From Rhodobacteraceae bacterium bin131 (GTDB lineage: Bacteria > Pseudomonadota > Alphaproteobacteria > Rhodobacterales > Rhodobacteraceae): DNA of 64,000 nt. Made by a program: the position numbers and the translations under genes. Below, piece by piece: positions 18,237 through 26,588 of the stretch; the first letter of the stretch is position 1, and every line of letters starts with the position of its first letter. Location of the stretch: NCBI GenBank assembly GCA_002239085.1, contig MPNP01000002.1:1-64000 (forward strand). Direction: 5' to 3'. The notes beneath the pieces are model-generated. The model saw nothing but the letters and a program-made list of their open reading frames with translations, had not been told where the DNA came from and did not search any database.

Positions 18237-20186
18237 ATGTTTAAGAGCGTGTTGATAGCCAATCGCGGGGAAATCGCGTGTCGAATAATAAAAACCTGTG
18301 ATCGCTTGAACATACAAACAATTGCTGTATTCAGTGATGCTGACTACGAAGCAAAGCACACCCAACTTGCTGATCTTGCGATAAGAATCGGCCCCTCGAA
18401 TCCAGCGGAAAGTTATCTGAACATTGATACTATCATTGCTGCGGCTAAAAAGAGTGGGGCTGAAGCAATTCACCCAGGATATGGTTTTTTATCAGAGAAT
18501 CCCGATTTTGCTCAGACTGTCGAAAACAATGGAATTAAATTTATCGGCCCTGATCCTGAAATGATACGACTTATGGGGCTTAAAGATCAAGCCAAGAGGA
18601 TTGCTCAAAATGCTGGGGTGCCGGTGTTACAAGGATACAAAGCAAAGAATATTTCTAAAGAAAAACTCCTTGAAGAAGCCAATAGAATTGGCTATCCAAT
18701 TCTTTTAAAGGCTGTCGCCGGTGGAGGGGGTAAAGGGATTCGACGAATAAATAACGAAACTGAGTTTTTCGCCGGATTCGATCAAGCATCTAAAGAAGCC
18801 CAGCTGGCATTTGGAAATACCGAAATGATGATCGAAAAATTCATCACTCGGCCACGGCATATAGAGGTTCAAGTATTTGGTGATAACTTTGGCAATCGAA
18901 TTCATTTATTTGAGCGCGATTGTTCAATCCAAAGAAAAAATCAGAAATTAATTGAAGAAGCGCCTGCTCCTAATATTACAACTCAAGTAAAAGAATTCTT
19001 ATATGAAGCGGCTCTGAAACTGGCGAATGCTATTGACTATAAGGGCGCCGGTACAGTTGAATTCATTGCTGACGCCAGCGATGAGATTAATGTCGATAAA
19101 ATCTGGTTTTTAGAAATGAACACCCGGCTTCAGGTGGAACATACTGTAACCGAACAAATTACTGGATTAGACCTCGTTGAATGGCAGTTAAGAGTCGCCA
19201 ACAATGAACCTCTTCCTTTATCGCAAGAACGCGTCCAAATTCAAGGTCATTCAATTGAAGCTCGGATCTGTTCTGAAGCAGTACTTGAGGGTTATTTACC
19301 GAGTATAGGTAAAGTAAACAAGGTTATGTTAGCCGAAAATTTACGGGTTGAAAATAGCATTGAAACATGGAATTCAATTACTCCCTTTTATGATTCATTA
19401 TTGGCTAAGCTCATCGCGACAGGAACTACACGAGAGCAAGCTATTAAAGAGTTATCAAAGGGTATGAGGCAAAGTGAATTTGGTGGAATCAAAACTAATT
19501 TAAATTTACTCGTTGGTATCATTGATACTCCTGAATTCATTCACGGAGACATTAATACGGGTTTTCTTGATGATTACTTACCATTTCCTCAGCAATCAGA
19601 ACCGCCGTCCAATTCCGTTTTAATTTTAGCTGCTGCAGCAGTCGTTGATTTTTATTTACTCCAGCGGAGAAACTGGAAGACTGGATTTTCGCATTGGCAT
19701 TGTCATAGGCAAACAATTGCTCTGAACCGAAGTAATATTCAATATGATTTGGAAGTGAGTTTCTTCAATTCGAATACCTTTAATTTACGGTTCGCTGATG
19801 CGATATCAAAGTGTCAGCTGACTCCAAGAGGTTTATTTATTGGTCTCGAAAATGTTTCGCACAAGGTTTATGTTCACAACTCTCAAGTTTCGGTATATGA
19901 AACTGGTTTATGGGAGTTTTCATTTGCACGGAAGGAATTTGATCATCTTGATGAGTCAAGGACATCAAACTTGATTATTTCACAGGTTCCTGGACTGTTA
20001 AAGTTGGTGAACTGCAAAGAGGGGAAGACTGTTAGCAAAGGCGAAATATTGGCCTATGTTGAGGCAATGAAAATGGAGTTTACGCTTGCGGCACCTAGCG
20101 ATTGTGTGATTGAAAAAGTATTTGCAACGAATAATTCCTTAATTAAGGCAGGTGAAAAAATTGCTCAACTATCGGCGAATAATTGA
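18237..20186 (+). CDS. liuD: 3-methylcrotonyl-CoA carboxylase, biotin carboxylase/biotin carrier (alpha) subunit
   Basis: A 649-aa subunit: an N-terminal biotin carboxylase domain (FKSVLIANRGEIACRI start, ATP-grasp glycine loop around residue 165, EMNTRLQVEHTVTE), a central linker domain and a C-terminal biotinyl domain with EAMKMEF, Lys612 being the biotinylated residue. I choose ATG 18237, 4 nt after the beta-subunit stop, because the family begins at MFKSVLIANRG; an upstream in-frame ATG at 18078 would add 53 residues that only read through the beta gene. Confidence 0.9.
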   Translation: MFKSVLIANRGEIACRIIKTCDRLNIQTIAVFSDADYEAKHTQLADLAIRIGPSNPAESYLNIDTIIAAAKKSGAEAIHPGYGFLSENPDFAQTVENNGIKFIGPDPEMIRLMGLKDQAKRIAQNAGVPVLQGYKAKNISKEKLLEEANRIGYPILLKAVAGGGGKGIRRINNETEFFAGFDQASKEAQLAFGNTEMMIEKFITRPRHIEVQVFGDNFGNRIHLFERDCSIQRKNQKLIEEAPAPNITTQVKEFLYEAALKLANAIDYKGAGTVEFIADASDEINVDKIWFLEMNTRLQVEHTVTEQITGLDLVEWQLRVANNEPLPLSQERVQIQGHSIEARICSEAVLEGYLPSIGKVNKVMLAENLRVENSIETWNSITPFYDSLLAKLIATGTTREQAIKELSKGMRQSEFGGIKTNLNLLVGIIDTPEFIHGDINTGFLDDYLPFPQQSEPPSNSVLILAAAAVVDFYLLQRRNWKTGFSHWHCHRQTIALNRSNIQYDLEVSFFNSNTFNLRFADAISKCQLTPRGLFIGLENVSHKVYVHNSQVSVYETGLWEFSFARKEFDHLDESRTSNLIISQVPGLLKLVNCKEGKTVSKGEILAYVEAMKMEFTLAAPSDCVIEKVFATNNSLIKAGEKIAQLSANN

Positions 20187-20191
20187 CAAAT

Positions 20192-20290
20192 TTCAACCCA
20201 AGAATTGAGACCGTGGATCTAAGGCGACTGGATTATGATTATCTCCTCCACCTATTTGAATTTTTTGTTGGGTCTTGGGCTTGAATTTTT
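20192..20290 (+). terminator. Possible terminator after the carboxylase operon
   Basis: TTCAACCCAAGA (20192-20203) can pair with TCTTGGGCTTGAA (20273-20285, one bulged base), ending in a seven-T run. The loop is about 70 nt, so this is tentative. Confidence 0.3.
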
Positions 20291-20322
20291 TTCCAATGAG
20301 TGTTTATAAAAGTTCTCTACAA

Positions 20323-20351
20323 TTGACTTATTAATTCAGAGTTCATATTGT
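20323..20351 (+). promoter_or_regulatory. tRNA-Leu promoter
   Basis: TTGACT (20323-20328), a 17-bp spacer and TATTGT (20346-20351) give a plausible sigma-70-type promoter ending 11 nt before the mature tRNA 5' end. Confidence 0.5.
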
Positions 20352-20362
20352 TGGAGTGACTT

Positions 20363-20647
20363 GCGGGCGTGGCGGAATAGGTAGACGCAACGGACTTAAA
20401 AATTTGAGTGCCTTATTTGGAAACGAATTTGGTAGAACTGTTCAAATTCGGGGAAACCTTGCAAATGGCAATCCCGAGCCAAGCCCTTCGGGGAAGGTGT
20501 AGAGACTAGACGGACAGCACCTAAGGCTTGAGCTAAGGTGAAGGTATAGTCCAGACCACAAACCTACTGTGGGCAACGAAAGTTGTAGTGGTATGAAAAT
20601 CCGTGTGCCGTGAGGCAGTGGGGGTTCAAGTCCCTTCGCCCGCACCA
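20363..20647 (+). tRNA. tRNA-Leu(UAA), interrupted by a group I intron
   Basis: Exon 1 is 20363-20397 and exon 2 is 20596-20647. Joined, they give an 87-nt tRNA with a GCGGGCG/CGCCCGC acceptor stem, discriminator A and encoded CCA (20645-20647). The anticodon stem CGGA/TCCG closes a loop CUUAAAA, so the anticodon is UAA, and there is a long variable arm, all typical of tRNA-Leu. The T-arm GGGGTTCAAGTCCC is intact. The intron interrupts the anticodon after its first base, the same site as in cyanobacterial and plastid tRNA-Leu(UAA). Splicing is needed for function unless another UAA isoacceptor exists. Confidence 0.95.
20398..20595 (+). ncRNA. Self-splicing group I intron (Azoarcus-like, IC3-type) in tRNA-Leu
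   Basis: A 198-nt insertion with group I hallmarks. The 5' exon ends in U20397, pairing as a G-U wobble with G20406 of the internal guide (GAGT 20406-20409 pairs ACTT 20394-20397, the P1 helix). The intron ends in G20595. Conserved core strings are present: AAATTCGGGG and AAACC (P3/P4 side), GGCAATCCCGAGCCAAGC (P5/P4/P6), GTGTAGAGACTAGACGG (20497-20513, P7 and J6/7) and AAGGTATAGTCC (20541-20552, P7 3' side). A CCCTTCGGGG hairpin caps P6. It closely resembles the well-studied 205-nt intron in Azoarcus tRNA-Ile. There is no homing endonuclease, so it is a minimal ribozyme. Confidence 0.93.
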
Positions 20648-21237
20648 GTCAATTTTTTCCAGTCATCTGGAGTGTCAACATCAACCAAAGCACGATTTCC
20701 CTCTAAGGGAACAAAATAAACGCTTGAAGCATTCGCTTGCAGCAATGTGCGAAGCCCCTCATCACCCGAAATCTTAAATGAATTGGATAAGATTTGCCGG
20801 GGGAACAAAACGGGATGACCTGGTTGCTGATTATGGTTACAAGCTTGAACAATGTGCTCCTCATGAAAGCAATCAATCAATGTATTTAAATCGCTGGTTG
20901 TAATGAGTGGCATATCAGGCAGAAAAATTAAAACCCCCAATGCACTTGGCTCCACCCTATCTAACCCCGCTTGAATTGAATTTGACATGAGATTCAATTG
21001 ATGCGTTGAATAGACTATTTTAACCGGAAAATCCTCAATCTCTTTCAATCGAAAAAGCTGGTCTTGTCGTAAAACAACGATAACTTCTTTTGCTGTTGAA
21101 TTCACTGCTTTCAATACAGCAAGTTTTAAAAGAGTTTTGCCATCTAAACTGAGTAATAGTTTATCGCTATCGCCCATACGAGACGATTTTCCAGCAGCAG
21201 GAATAATTATTGATATGCTTTCAGCATTCTTCATCAT
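20626..21237 (-). CDS. MobA/MocA-like nucleotidyltransferase
   Basis: A 203-aa NTP-transferase fold protein related to molybdenum-cofactor cytidylyl/guanylyltransferases. The N-terminal nucleotide loop PAAGKSSRMG and the metal-binding FLPDMPLIT are both present, as is QPGHPVLFP near the C-terminus, typical of the MocA/MobA-like group. It usually accompanies XdhC or molybdenum hydroxylase genes, none of which are here. The gene is convergent to tRNA-Leu and its last seven codons (including the stop) overlap the tRNA 3' end by 22 nt. Confidence 0.82.
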   Translation of the reverse strand: MMKNAESISIIIPAAGKSSRMGDSDKLLLSLDGKTLLKLAVLKAVNSTAKEVIVVLRQDQLFRLKEIEDFPVKIVYSTHQLNLMSNSIQAGLDRVEPSALGVLIFLPDMPLITTSDLNTLIDCFHEEHIVQACNHNQQPGHPVLFPRQILSNSFKISGDEGLRTLLQANASSVYFVPLEGNRALVDVDTPDDWKKLTGAGEGT

Positions 21238-21370
21238 AAGACGACGGGTTAAACTAAGTTAAAATTCATTAAAACTTGGATTAAAATTTAGAATTATAAA
21301 TTGTCATATTTCAATTATTCTGAAACATACTCAACTGAGATACAATTAGGGTACTAGACGGAGTGAACAT

Positions 21371-23782
21371 ATGAATCGAACATATCGGGCAGTTGTCATA
21401 GGTGGAGGTGTCGTTGGTGCTTCTGTTTTATATCATCTTGCCCGTTTCGGTTGGCAAAATTGTTGCTTGCTTGAAAGGTCGGTTCTTGCGGCCGGATCAT
21501 CATGGCATGCCGCTGGTGGCGTACATCCAATTAATGCAGACCCACAAATGGCGGCGCTTCAAGCCTACACGATTAACCTGCTCCATGAAATTGAAGACGA
21601 ATCAGATGAACCAATCGGCTATCATATGGAAGGAGGGGTTACGCTCGCATGCGAGCAAGAAAGATGGGAGTGGTTGCTATCTCGATATCATATGTTTCAG
21701 ACAATCGGAATTGAAGATTCCAAGTTACTTACCCCTGAGGAAATTAGAGAAAAACACTCCTTCGTTAATCTTGATGATGTTCGGGGTGGGCTGTGGATTT
21801 CACGCGAAGGTTATGTTGATACGACAGGGACAGTACGTGGTTATGCCCTTGCTGCCAAAAAAAGAGGCGCATCCTATTTTGAGCACACTCAAGTATTAGA
21901 GTTAAAACAAAGGCCTGATAAGACATGGGAAGTGATTACCAATCAAGGCACGATATTGACGGAACATGTTATCAATGCTGCCGGACTTTGGGCAAAACAA
22001 GTTGGTCGAATGATTGGACTTGAATTGCCAGTTGCACCTCTCAAACACCATTATTTGATTACTGAAACCATTCCTGAAGTCGCTTCAGGTGAAAAACGAA
22101 TTTGTTCATCGGTAGACCCCGAGGGATTTACCTATTCACGTCAAGATCAAATGGGAATGTTGGTCGGTTTTTATGAACAAAATCCTGAACATTGGGCTAT
22201 TGATGGTGCACCTTGGGATTACGGAATGGAACTTTTTGAACCAGATATCGAAAGAATTTCGGATGAATTGGATTGGGCCATCAGACGATATCCCGTTTTA
22301 AATCAAGTGGGAGTAAAGTCTTGGATTAATGGGGCTTTTACTTTTTCACCTGATGGCAATCCGCTCGTTGGCCCAGTTAGGGGAATCGAGAACTATTGGT
22401 TGGCCTGCGGTGTTATGGCTGGATTTTTGCAGGGCGGAGGGGTAGGTAAAACCCTTGCTGAATGGATTATTCATGGTGAGCCTGAGGCCGACCCATGGGC
22501 TATGGACATCGCTCGATACGGTGAGTTTACATCAAATATTGAATACATCAAACAAACCACTGGCCAATTTTACTCGCGCCGGTTTGTTATGACATACCCC
22601 AATGAACAACTTTGGGCTGGCCGCCCAATAAAAAAATCGCCAAGTTACGGATTAATGACCAACAATGGCGCACAGTGGGGTGAAAATTGGGGATTAGAAG
22701 TTCCTCTATTATTTGCTCCAAATAACTTTGCCGAAATCCCAACTTTGCGACGTTCTAATGCATTTGACATAACTGCCCAAGAGTGTTTAGCAGCACGGAA
22801 TACTGCGGGGTTGCTAGATATATCAAGCTATTCAAGATTCCGCGTTACTGGAGCCAAGGCAACCAAGTGGCTTGATTGGATATTTGCTGGCAAGCTTCCG
22901 CAAAAGAACCAATGTCGACTGAATCCGATTCTGTCATTCGCTGGTAAATTGATGGGTGATTTGGTTGTGATGAATTGGAATGACGCTGAGTGGTGGGTCA
23001 TGGGGAGTTATTATCTCAGAGAATGGCATATGCGTTGGTTTGCTCAACATCTCAAAGAAGACGTCGCAATTGAAGATGTGTCCGATAGCATTGTTGGGTT
23101 TTCAATATTTGGCCCAAAATCGCGCGCACTTCTTGAGCAGGTGACACGTGGTGATATCTCAAACACAAGCATGCCGTTCTTAAGTCTTAAAACTCTTGAT
23201 ATTGGGCTTGTTCGTACAAAGACGGCAAGAATAACGGTCACTGGAGAATTAGGATATGAGATTAATTGTCATTCAAGCGAGCATGAAACCCTTTATAATA
23301 TATTGCGTGAGGCATTGCTTGAAGTTGATGGTAAAGAGGTCGGGTTTTATGCACTCAATTCACTGCGACTTGAAAAGAGCTTTGGCGTTTGGAATGCTGA
23401 ATATCGTAATGAATATACACCGAAAGAATCAGGATTAATCCGTTGGATTGATTTCAATAAAGGTGATTTTATTGGCAAGGAATCGGCCCTAAGTCAAACT
23501 CATGAGGAGGCAAAACGGCAATTAGTTACACTGGAGGTTCACTCAACCAATACTGAAGCTGTAGGCTATGAACCAATATGGAAGAATGATCGCCGGGTTG
23601 GATTTATTACTTCTGGAGGGTATGGACATAATGTCAAAAAGAGTTTGGCAATGGCCTATGTTGAAAATGACATGAGTACTCCAGGGACTGAACTAACGAC
23701 ACACATAATCAATGATGAATGTCGTGCCGTTGTATTGGAACAATCACCTTGGGACGCACAAGGTAATCGGATGAGAGGTTAA
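21371..23782 (+). CDS. FAD-dependent dimethylglycine/sarcosine dehydrogenase-like protein
   Basis: An 803-aa two-part enzyme: an N-terminal DAO-type flavin domain (GGGVVG at 11-16; GSSWHAAGG with His46 at the position that links FAD covalently in dimethylglycine dehydrogenases) and a C-terminal aminomethyltransferase (GcvT-like) region from about residue 430, which transfers the released methyl group to tetrahydrofolate. Length and domain order match dimethylglycine dehydrogenase. N-demethylation of dimethylglycine, sarcosine or a related N-methyl compound is expected. Transcribed divergently from the nucleotidyltransferase; a sugar dehydrogenase gene follows directly. Confidence 0.85.
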   Translation: MNRTYRAVVIGGGVVGASVLYHLARFGWQNCCLLERSVLAAGSSWHAAGGVHPINADPQMAALQAYTINLLHEIEDESDEPIGYHMEGGVTLACEQERWEWLLSRYHMFQTIGIEDSKLLTPEEIREKHSFVNLDDVRGGLWISREGYVDTTGTVRGYALAAKKRGASYFEHTQVLELKQRPDKTWEVITNQGTILTEHVINAAGLWAKQVGRMIGLELPVAPLKHHYLITETIPEVASGEKRICSSVDPEGFTYSRQDQMGMLVGFYEQNPEHWAIDGAPWDYGMELFEPDIERISDELDWAIRRYPVLNQVGVKSWINGAFTFSPDGNPLVGPVRGIENYWLACGVMAGFLQGGGVGKTLAEWIIHGEPEADPWAMDIARYGEFTSNIEYIKQTTGQFYSRRFVMTYPNEQLWAGRPIKKSPSYGLMTNNGAQWGENWGLEVPLLFAPNNFAEIPTLRRSNAFDITAQECLAARNTAGLLDISSYSRFRVTGAKATKWLDWIFAGKLPQKNQCRLNPILSFAGKLMGDLVVMNWNDAEWWVMGSYYLREWHMRWFAQHLKEDVAIEDVSDSIVGFSIFGPKSRALLEQVTRGDISNTSMPFLSLKTLDIGLVRTKTARITVTGELGYEINCHSSEHETLYNILREALLEVDGKEVGFYALNSLRLEKSFGVWNAEYRNEYTPKESGLIRWIDFNKGDFIGKESALSQTHEEAKRQLVTLEVHSTNTEAVGYEPIWKNDRRVGFITSGGYGHNVKKSLAMAYVENDMSTPGTELTTHIINDECRAVVLEQSPWDAQGNRMRG

Positions 23783-23791
23783 TTGATTAAG

Positions 23792-24934
23792 ATGTTTAAG
23801 CTTTACACTTTACGGTCTGTCTTTATAACTTTAATTGCTGGGTTAAGTTGGACGATTATCGGTACAGGGATTCAAGCCAATGAAAATTCTCTTAATATTC
23901 AACGTATTGCAGGAAGTTTGGATTTTCCTTGGAGTGTCACCTTTTTAGATAATTGTGAGTATTTAGTGACTGAAAAACGTGGTCGATTATATCATTATAA
24001 TTCAACCGGCAAACGAACTTTGGTCAAACATACCTTAAAGGTTTCTCCAGGTGGTCAAGGAGGCTTACTTGATGTCGTCGCGGCACGCGATTTTACCGAA
24101 AGTAGGCAGATTTTTTTGACTTATGCCACTGGCGACTCTCAAGGACTTCGTGCACTCGGTGTAAGCTCTGCCGAATTGGTTATAGATAATTCGCAACTGA
24201 GCAATGAAAAAACACTTTTAGTTGCCAGCCCGGGTGAACAATCAACGTTTCATTTCGGCTCCCGAATTGTTGAAGCGATTGATGGTACTTTATTTATTAC
24301 CCATGGAGACAGAGGCAATCGGGAATCAGCCCAGGATCCTGGTAATTATAACGGTAAACTGTTGAGGATTAATCGCGATGGGACGGTGCCAAATGATAAT
24401 CCATTTGTTTCTCAGGCTGGAGTTTTACCCGAAATCTGGACCTTTGGTCATCGAAACCCACAGGGAGCAGGTCTTGACCTCAATGGCAACTTGTTAACTT
24501 CCGAACATGGAGCACGTGGCGGTGATGAGGTCAACCTGATTGAAAAAGGTCGCAATTACGGTTGGCCGATAATTTCGTATGGTACTTTTTATACCGGCGA
24601 TAAAATCGGCATCGGAACTGCTCTGGAGGGGATGGAACAACCAAAACATTATTGGGATCCATCCATTGCTCCATCAGGATTGATGGTTTATTCCGGAAAA
24701 TTGTGGCCCGAATGGCAAGGGCACGTATTTGTCGGGTCGTTGAAGTTTGATTACATCGCTATACTAGACCCAAAATCAGATTGGAGAGAAGTGGCGACAA
24801 TCCAGTTACCTGAAACCAAACGGGTTCGTGATGTACGAGAGGCACCTGACGGAACAATTTGGTTTTTAGCTGAGGACCGCAATGGGCTATATCAAGTTAA
24901 GCCGCAAGGATTTACTCCTCAATGCTCCTATTGA
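23792..24934 (+). CDS. PQQ-dependent aldose (soluble glucose-type) sugar dehydrogenase
   Basis: Periplasmic beta-propeller dehydrogenase of the YliI/Asd family, 380 aa. A Sec signal peptide is visible (TLRSVFITLIAGLSW...). Family segments include FPWSVTFL, FHFGSRIVEAIDGTLFITHGDRG, FGHRNPQGAGLD, EHGARGGDEVNL and NYGWPIISYG, which line the PQQ and calcium sites. I prefer ATG 23792; a TTG abutting the previous stop (23783) is the alternative. It probably oxidises aldoses at C1 in the periplasm. The link with the upstream demethylase gene may be only positional. Confidence 0.85.
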   Translation: MFKLYTLRSVFITLIAGLSWTIIGTGIQANENSLNIQRIAGSLDFPWSVTFLDNCEYLVTEKRGRLYHYNSTGKRTLVKHTLKVSPGGQGGLLDVVAARDFTESRQIFLTYATGDSQGLRALGVSSAELVIDNSQLSNEKTLLVASPGEQSTFHFGSRIVEAIDGTLFITHGDRGNRESAQDPGNYNGKLLRINRDGTVPNDNPFVSQAGVLPEIWTFGHRNPQGAGLDLNGNLLTSEHGARGGDEVNLIEKGRNYGWPIISYGTFYTGDKIGIGTALEGMEQPKHYWDPSIAPSGLMVYSGKLWPEWQGHVFVGSLKFDYIAILDPKSDWREVATIQLPETKRVRDVREAPDGTIWFLAEDRNGLYQVKPQGFTPQCSY

Positions 24935-25050
24935 CAAAGCAAGACTGTTAGTTTCAATCCACAAGATAAGACTTAACCGGATACAACTAACACTTTGCTG
25001 ACCTTCGTTTAATCTGTAAATCTAGAATATAACAAAAAATTGATTACGTC

Positions 25051-25064
25051 ATACCAAATGGTAT
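25051..25064 (+). promoter_or_regulatory. Small inverted repeat before DAHP synthase
   Basis: ATACCA-AA-TGGTAT lies 13 nt before the aroG-type start, overlapping the leader; a candidate operator only. Confidence 0.25.
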
Positions 25065-25077
25065 CACGAGGTGAAAT

Positions 25078-26433
25078 ATGACAAAATTATGGAATAAATC
25101 TGGCTGGAGAGAGCGACCACAAATTCAAATGCCGGAATATCCCAATCAAGATAAGCTCAATTCTGTAACACGGCATCTCTCACAATGCCCACCATTGGTA
25201 TTTGGTGGTGAGGTCAGAAGCCTAAGGGAGCAATTAGCGGAAGTATGCGAAGGAAAACGCTTCCTGCTTCAAGGAGGAGATTGTGCTGAAAGCTTTCAGG
25301 AGTATAGTGCTGATTCAATCCGCGATACGTTTAGAATTATTCTACAGATGGCGGTTGTGCTTACCTATGCAACTAAATCTCCAATCGTAAAAATCGGCCG
25401 TATTGCTGGACAATTTGCTAAACCACGGTCATCAGCGTTTGAAAAGAATAATGGCATTGAGTTGCCCAGCTATCGGGGTGATATTATCAATGATATAGCC
25501 TTCAACCAAGAGGCTCGAGTTCCCAATCCCGATCGTATGATCCAAGCCTATTCACAATCAGCAGCCACCCTTAATTTACTTCGTGCATTCAGTCAGGGAG
25601 GTTTTGCCGATATAAAACGGGTCCATGCATGGACACTTGAATTTACAGAGAAAGAAGAGTCCGACCGCTATCATTATCTTGCAGGACGTATCACGGATGC
25701 TTTGGAATTTATGGAAGCCGCAGGAGTCAGTGCCAACAAAATTGAAGCTCTTAAACGGGTTGATTTCTTTGTCAGTCATGAGGCATTGCTTCTTGAGTAC
25801 GAAGAAGCCTTGAGTCGCGTTGATTCGATAACTGGGTCAGTGATTGCTGGATCAGGTCATTTTGTGTGGATTGGGGACCGTACCCGACAGCCTGATGGTG
25901 CTCATGTGGAATTTTGCCGAGGGATTGAAAATCCCGTTGGGATTAAGTGCGGGCCAAGTATGGAACCCGACGAACTTAAGGTACTCCTTCAAAAACTTAA
26001 TCCAGATAACATTCCAGGTCGCATTACACTCATTGTGCGATTTGGGAAAGGTCGGGTTTTTGAGTATTTACCAAAACTCATTACGGCGGTAAAAGAGGAA
26101 GGAGCTAAGGTAATTTGGAGTTGCGACCCGATGCACGGGAATACCGAGAAAGCCTCAAACGGATACAAAACAAGGCGATTTGAGAATATACTTGCCGAGG
26201 TCAAGCAGTTTTTTGCGGTTCATCGGGAAGAGGGAACAATACCAGGCGGAGTACATTTTGAAATGACCGGTACGGATGTAACTGAATGCACTGGAGGATT
26301 AAGCGCTGTATCAGATGACACACTTGGGGACCGTTATCACACTGTATGTGACCCGCGATTAAATTCTTCTCAATCCTTGGAATTGGCCTTTGAAGTATCA
26401 GAAGAAATCGCAATAAGAGCTGCTCAGACCTGA
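25078..26433 (+). CDS. aroF: 3-deoxy-7-phosphoheptulonate synthase, class II
   Basis: DAHP synthase of the plant-like class II family (451 aa), first step of the shikimate pathway from phosphoenolpyruvate and erythrose 4-phosphate. LLQGGDCAESF with metal-ligand Cys69, the substrate loop KIGRIAGQFAKPRS, the WIGDRTRQPDGAHVEF region, CDPMHGN and HFEMTGTDVTEC (His and Glu metal ligands) are all intact. Stand-alone gene with its own GAGG ribosome binding site. Class II enzymes are the usual form in alphaproteobacteria. The symbol is by function only. Confidence 0.93.
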   Translation: MTKLWNKSGWRERPQIQMPEYPNQDKLNSVTRHLSQCPPLVFGGEVRSLREQLAEVCEGKRFLLQGGDCAESFQEYSADSIRDTFRIILQMAVVLTYATKSPIVKIGRIAGQFAKPRSSAFEKNNGIELPSYRGDIINDIAFNQEARVPNPDRMIQAYSQSAATLNLLRAFSQGGFADIKRVHAWTLEFTEKEESDRYHYLAGRITDALEFMEAAGVSANKIEALKRVDFFVSHEALLLEYEEALSRVDSITGSVIAGSGHFVWIGDRTRQPDGAHVEFCRGIENPVGIKCGPSMEPDELKVLLQKLNPDNIPGRITLIVRFGKGRVFEYLPKLITAVKEEGAKVIWSCDPMHGNTEKASNGYKTRRFENILAEVKQFFAVHREEGTIPGGVHFEMTGTDVTECTGGLSAVSDDTLGDRYHTVCDPRLNSSQSLELAFEVSEEIAIRAAQT

Positions 26434-26588
26434 ATTAATTATCGTTTCCAAGTTTCACCAAAATCTGTTATCGTTTCTGAACTCCACCATTTCCGAGAAT
26501 TATTTTTATTGTTGAATTAAAATGGGGTTCGGTGTTAAATTTATTAACAGGACTTAAATGAATTATTATCACTATGAAAGGAAGACCT

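Noticed and set aside
20442..20645. Open reading frame of 67 codons on the minus strand within the tRNA-Leu region
   Set aside because: It lies across the intron core and 3' exon and shows no homing endonuclease motif; the sequence is fully explained by RNA structure.
25989..26204. Minus-strand frame inside DAHP synthase
   Set aside because: Contained wholly in a conserved gene; composition follows the opposite-strand codons.
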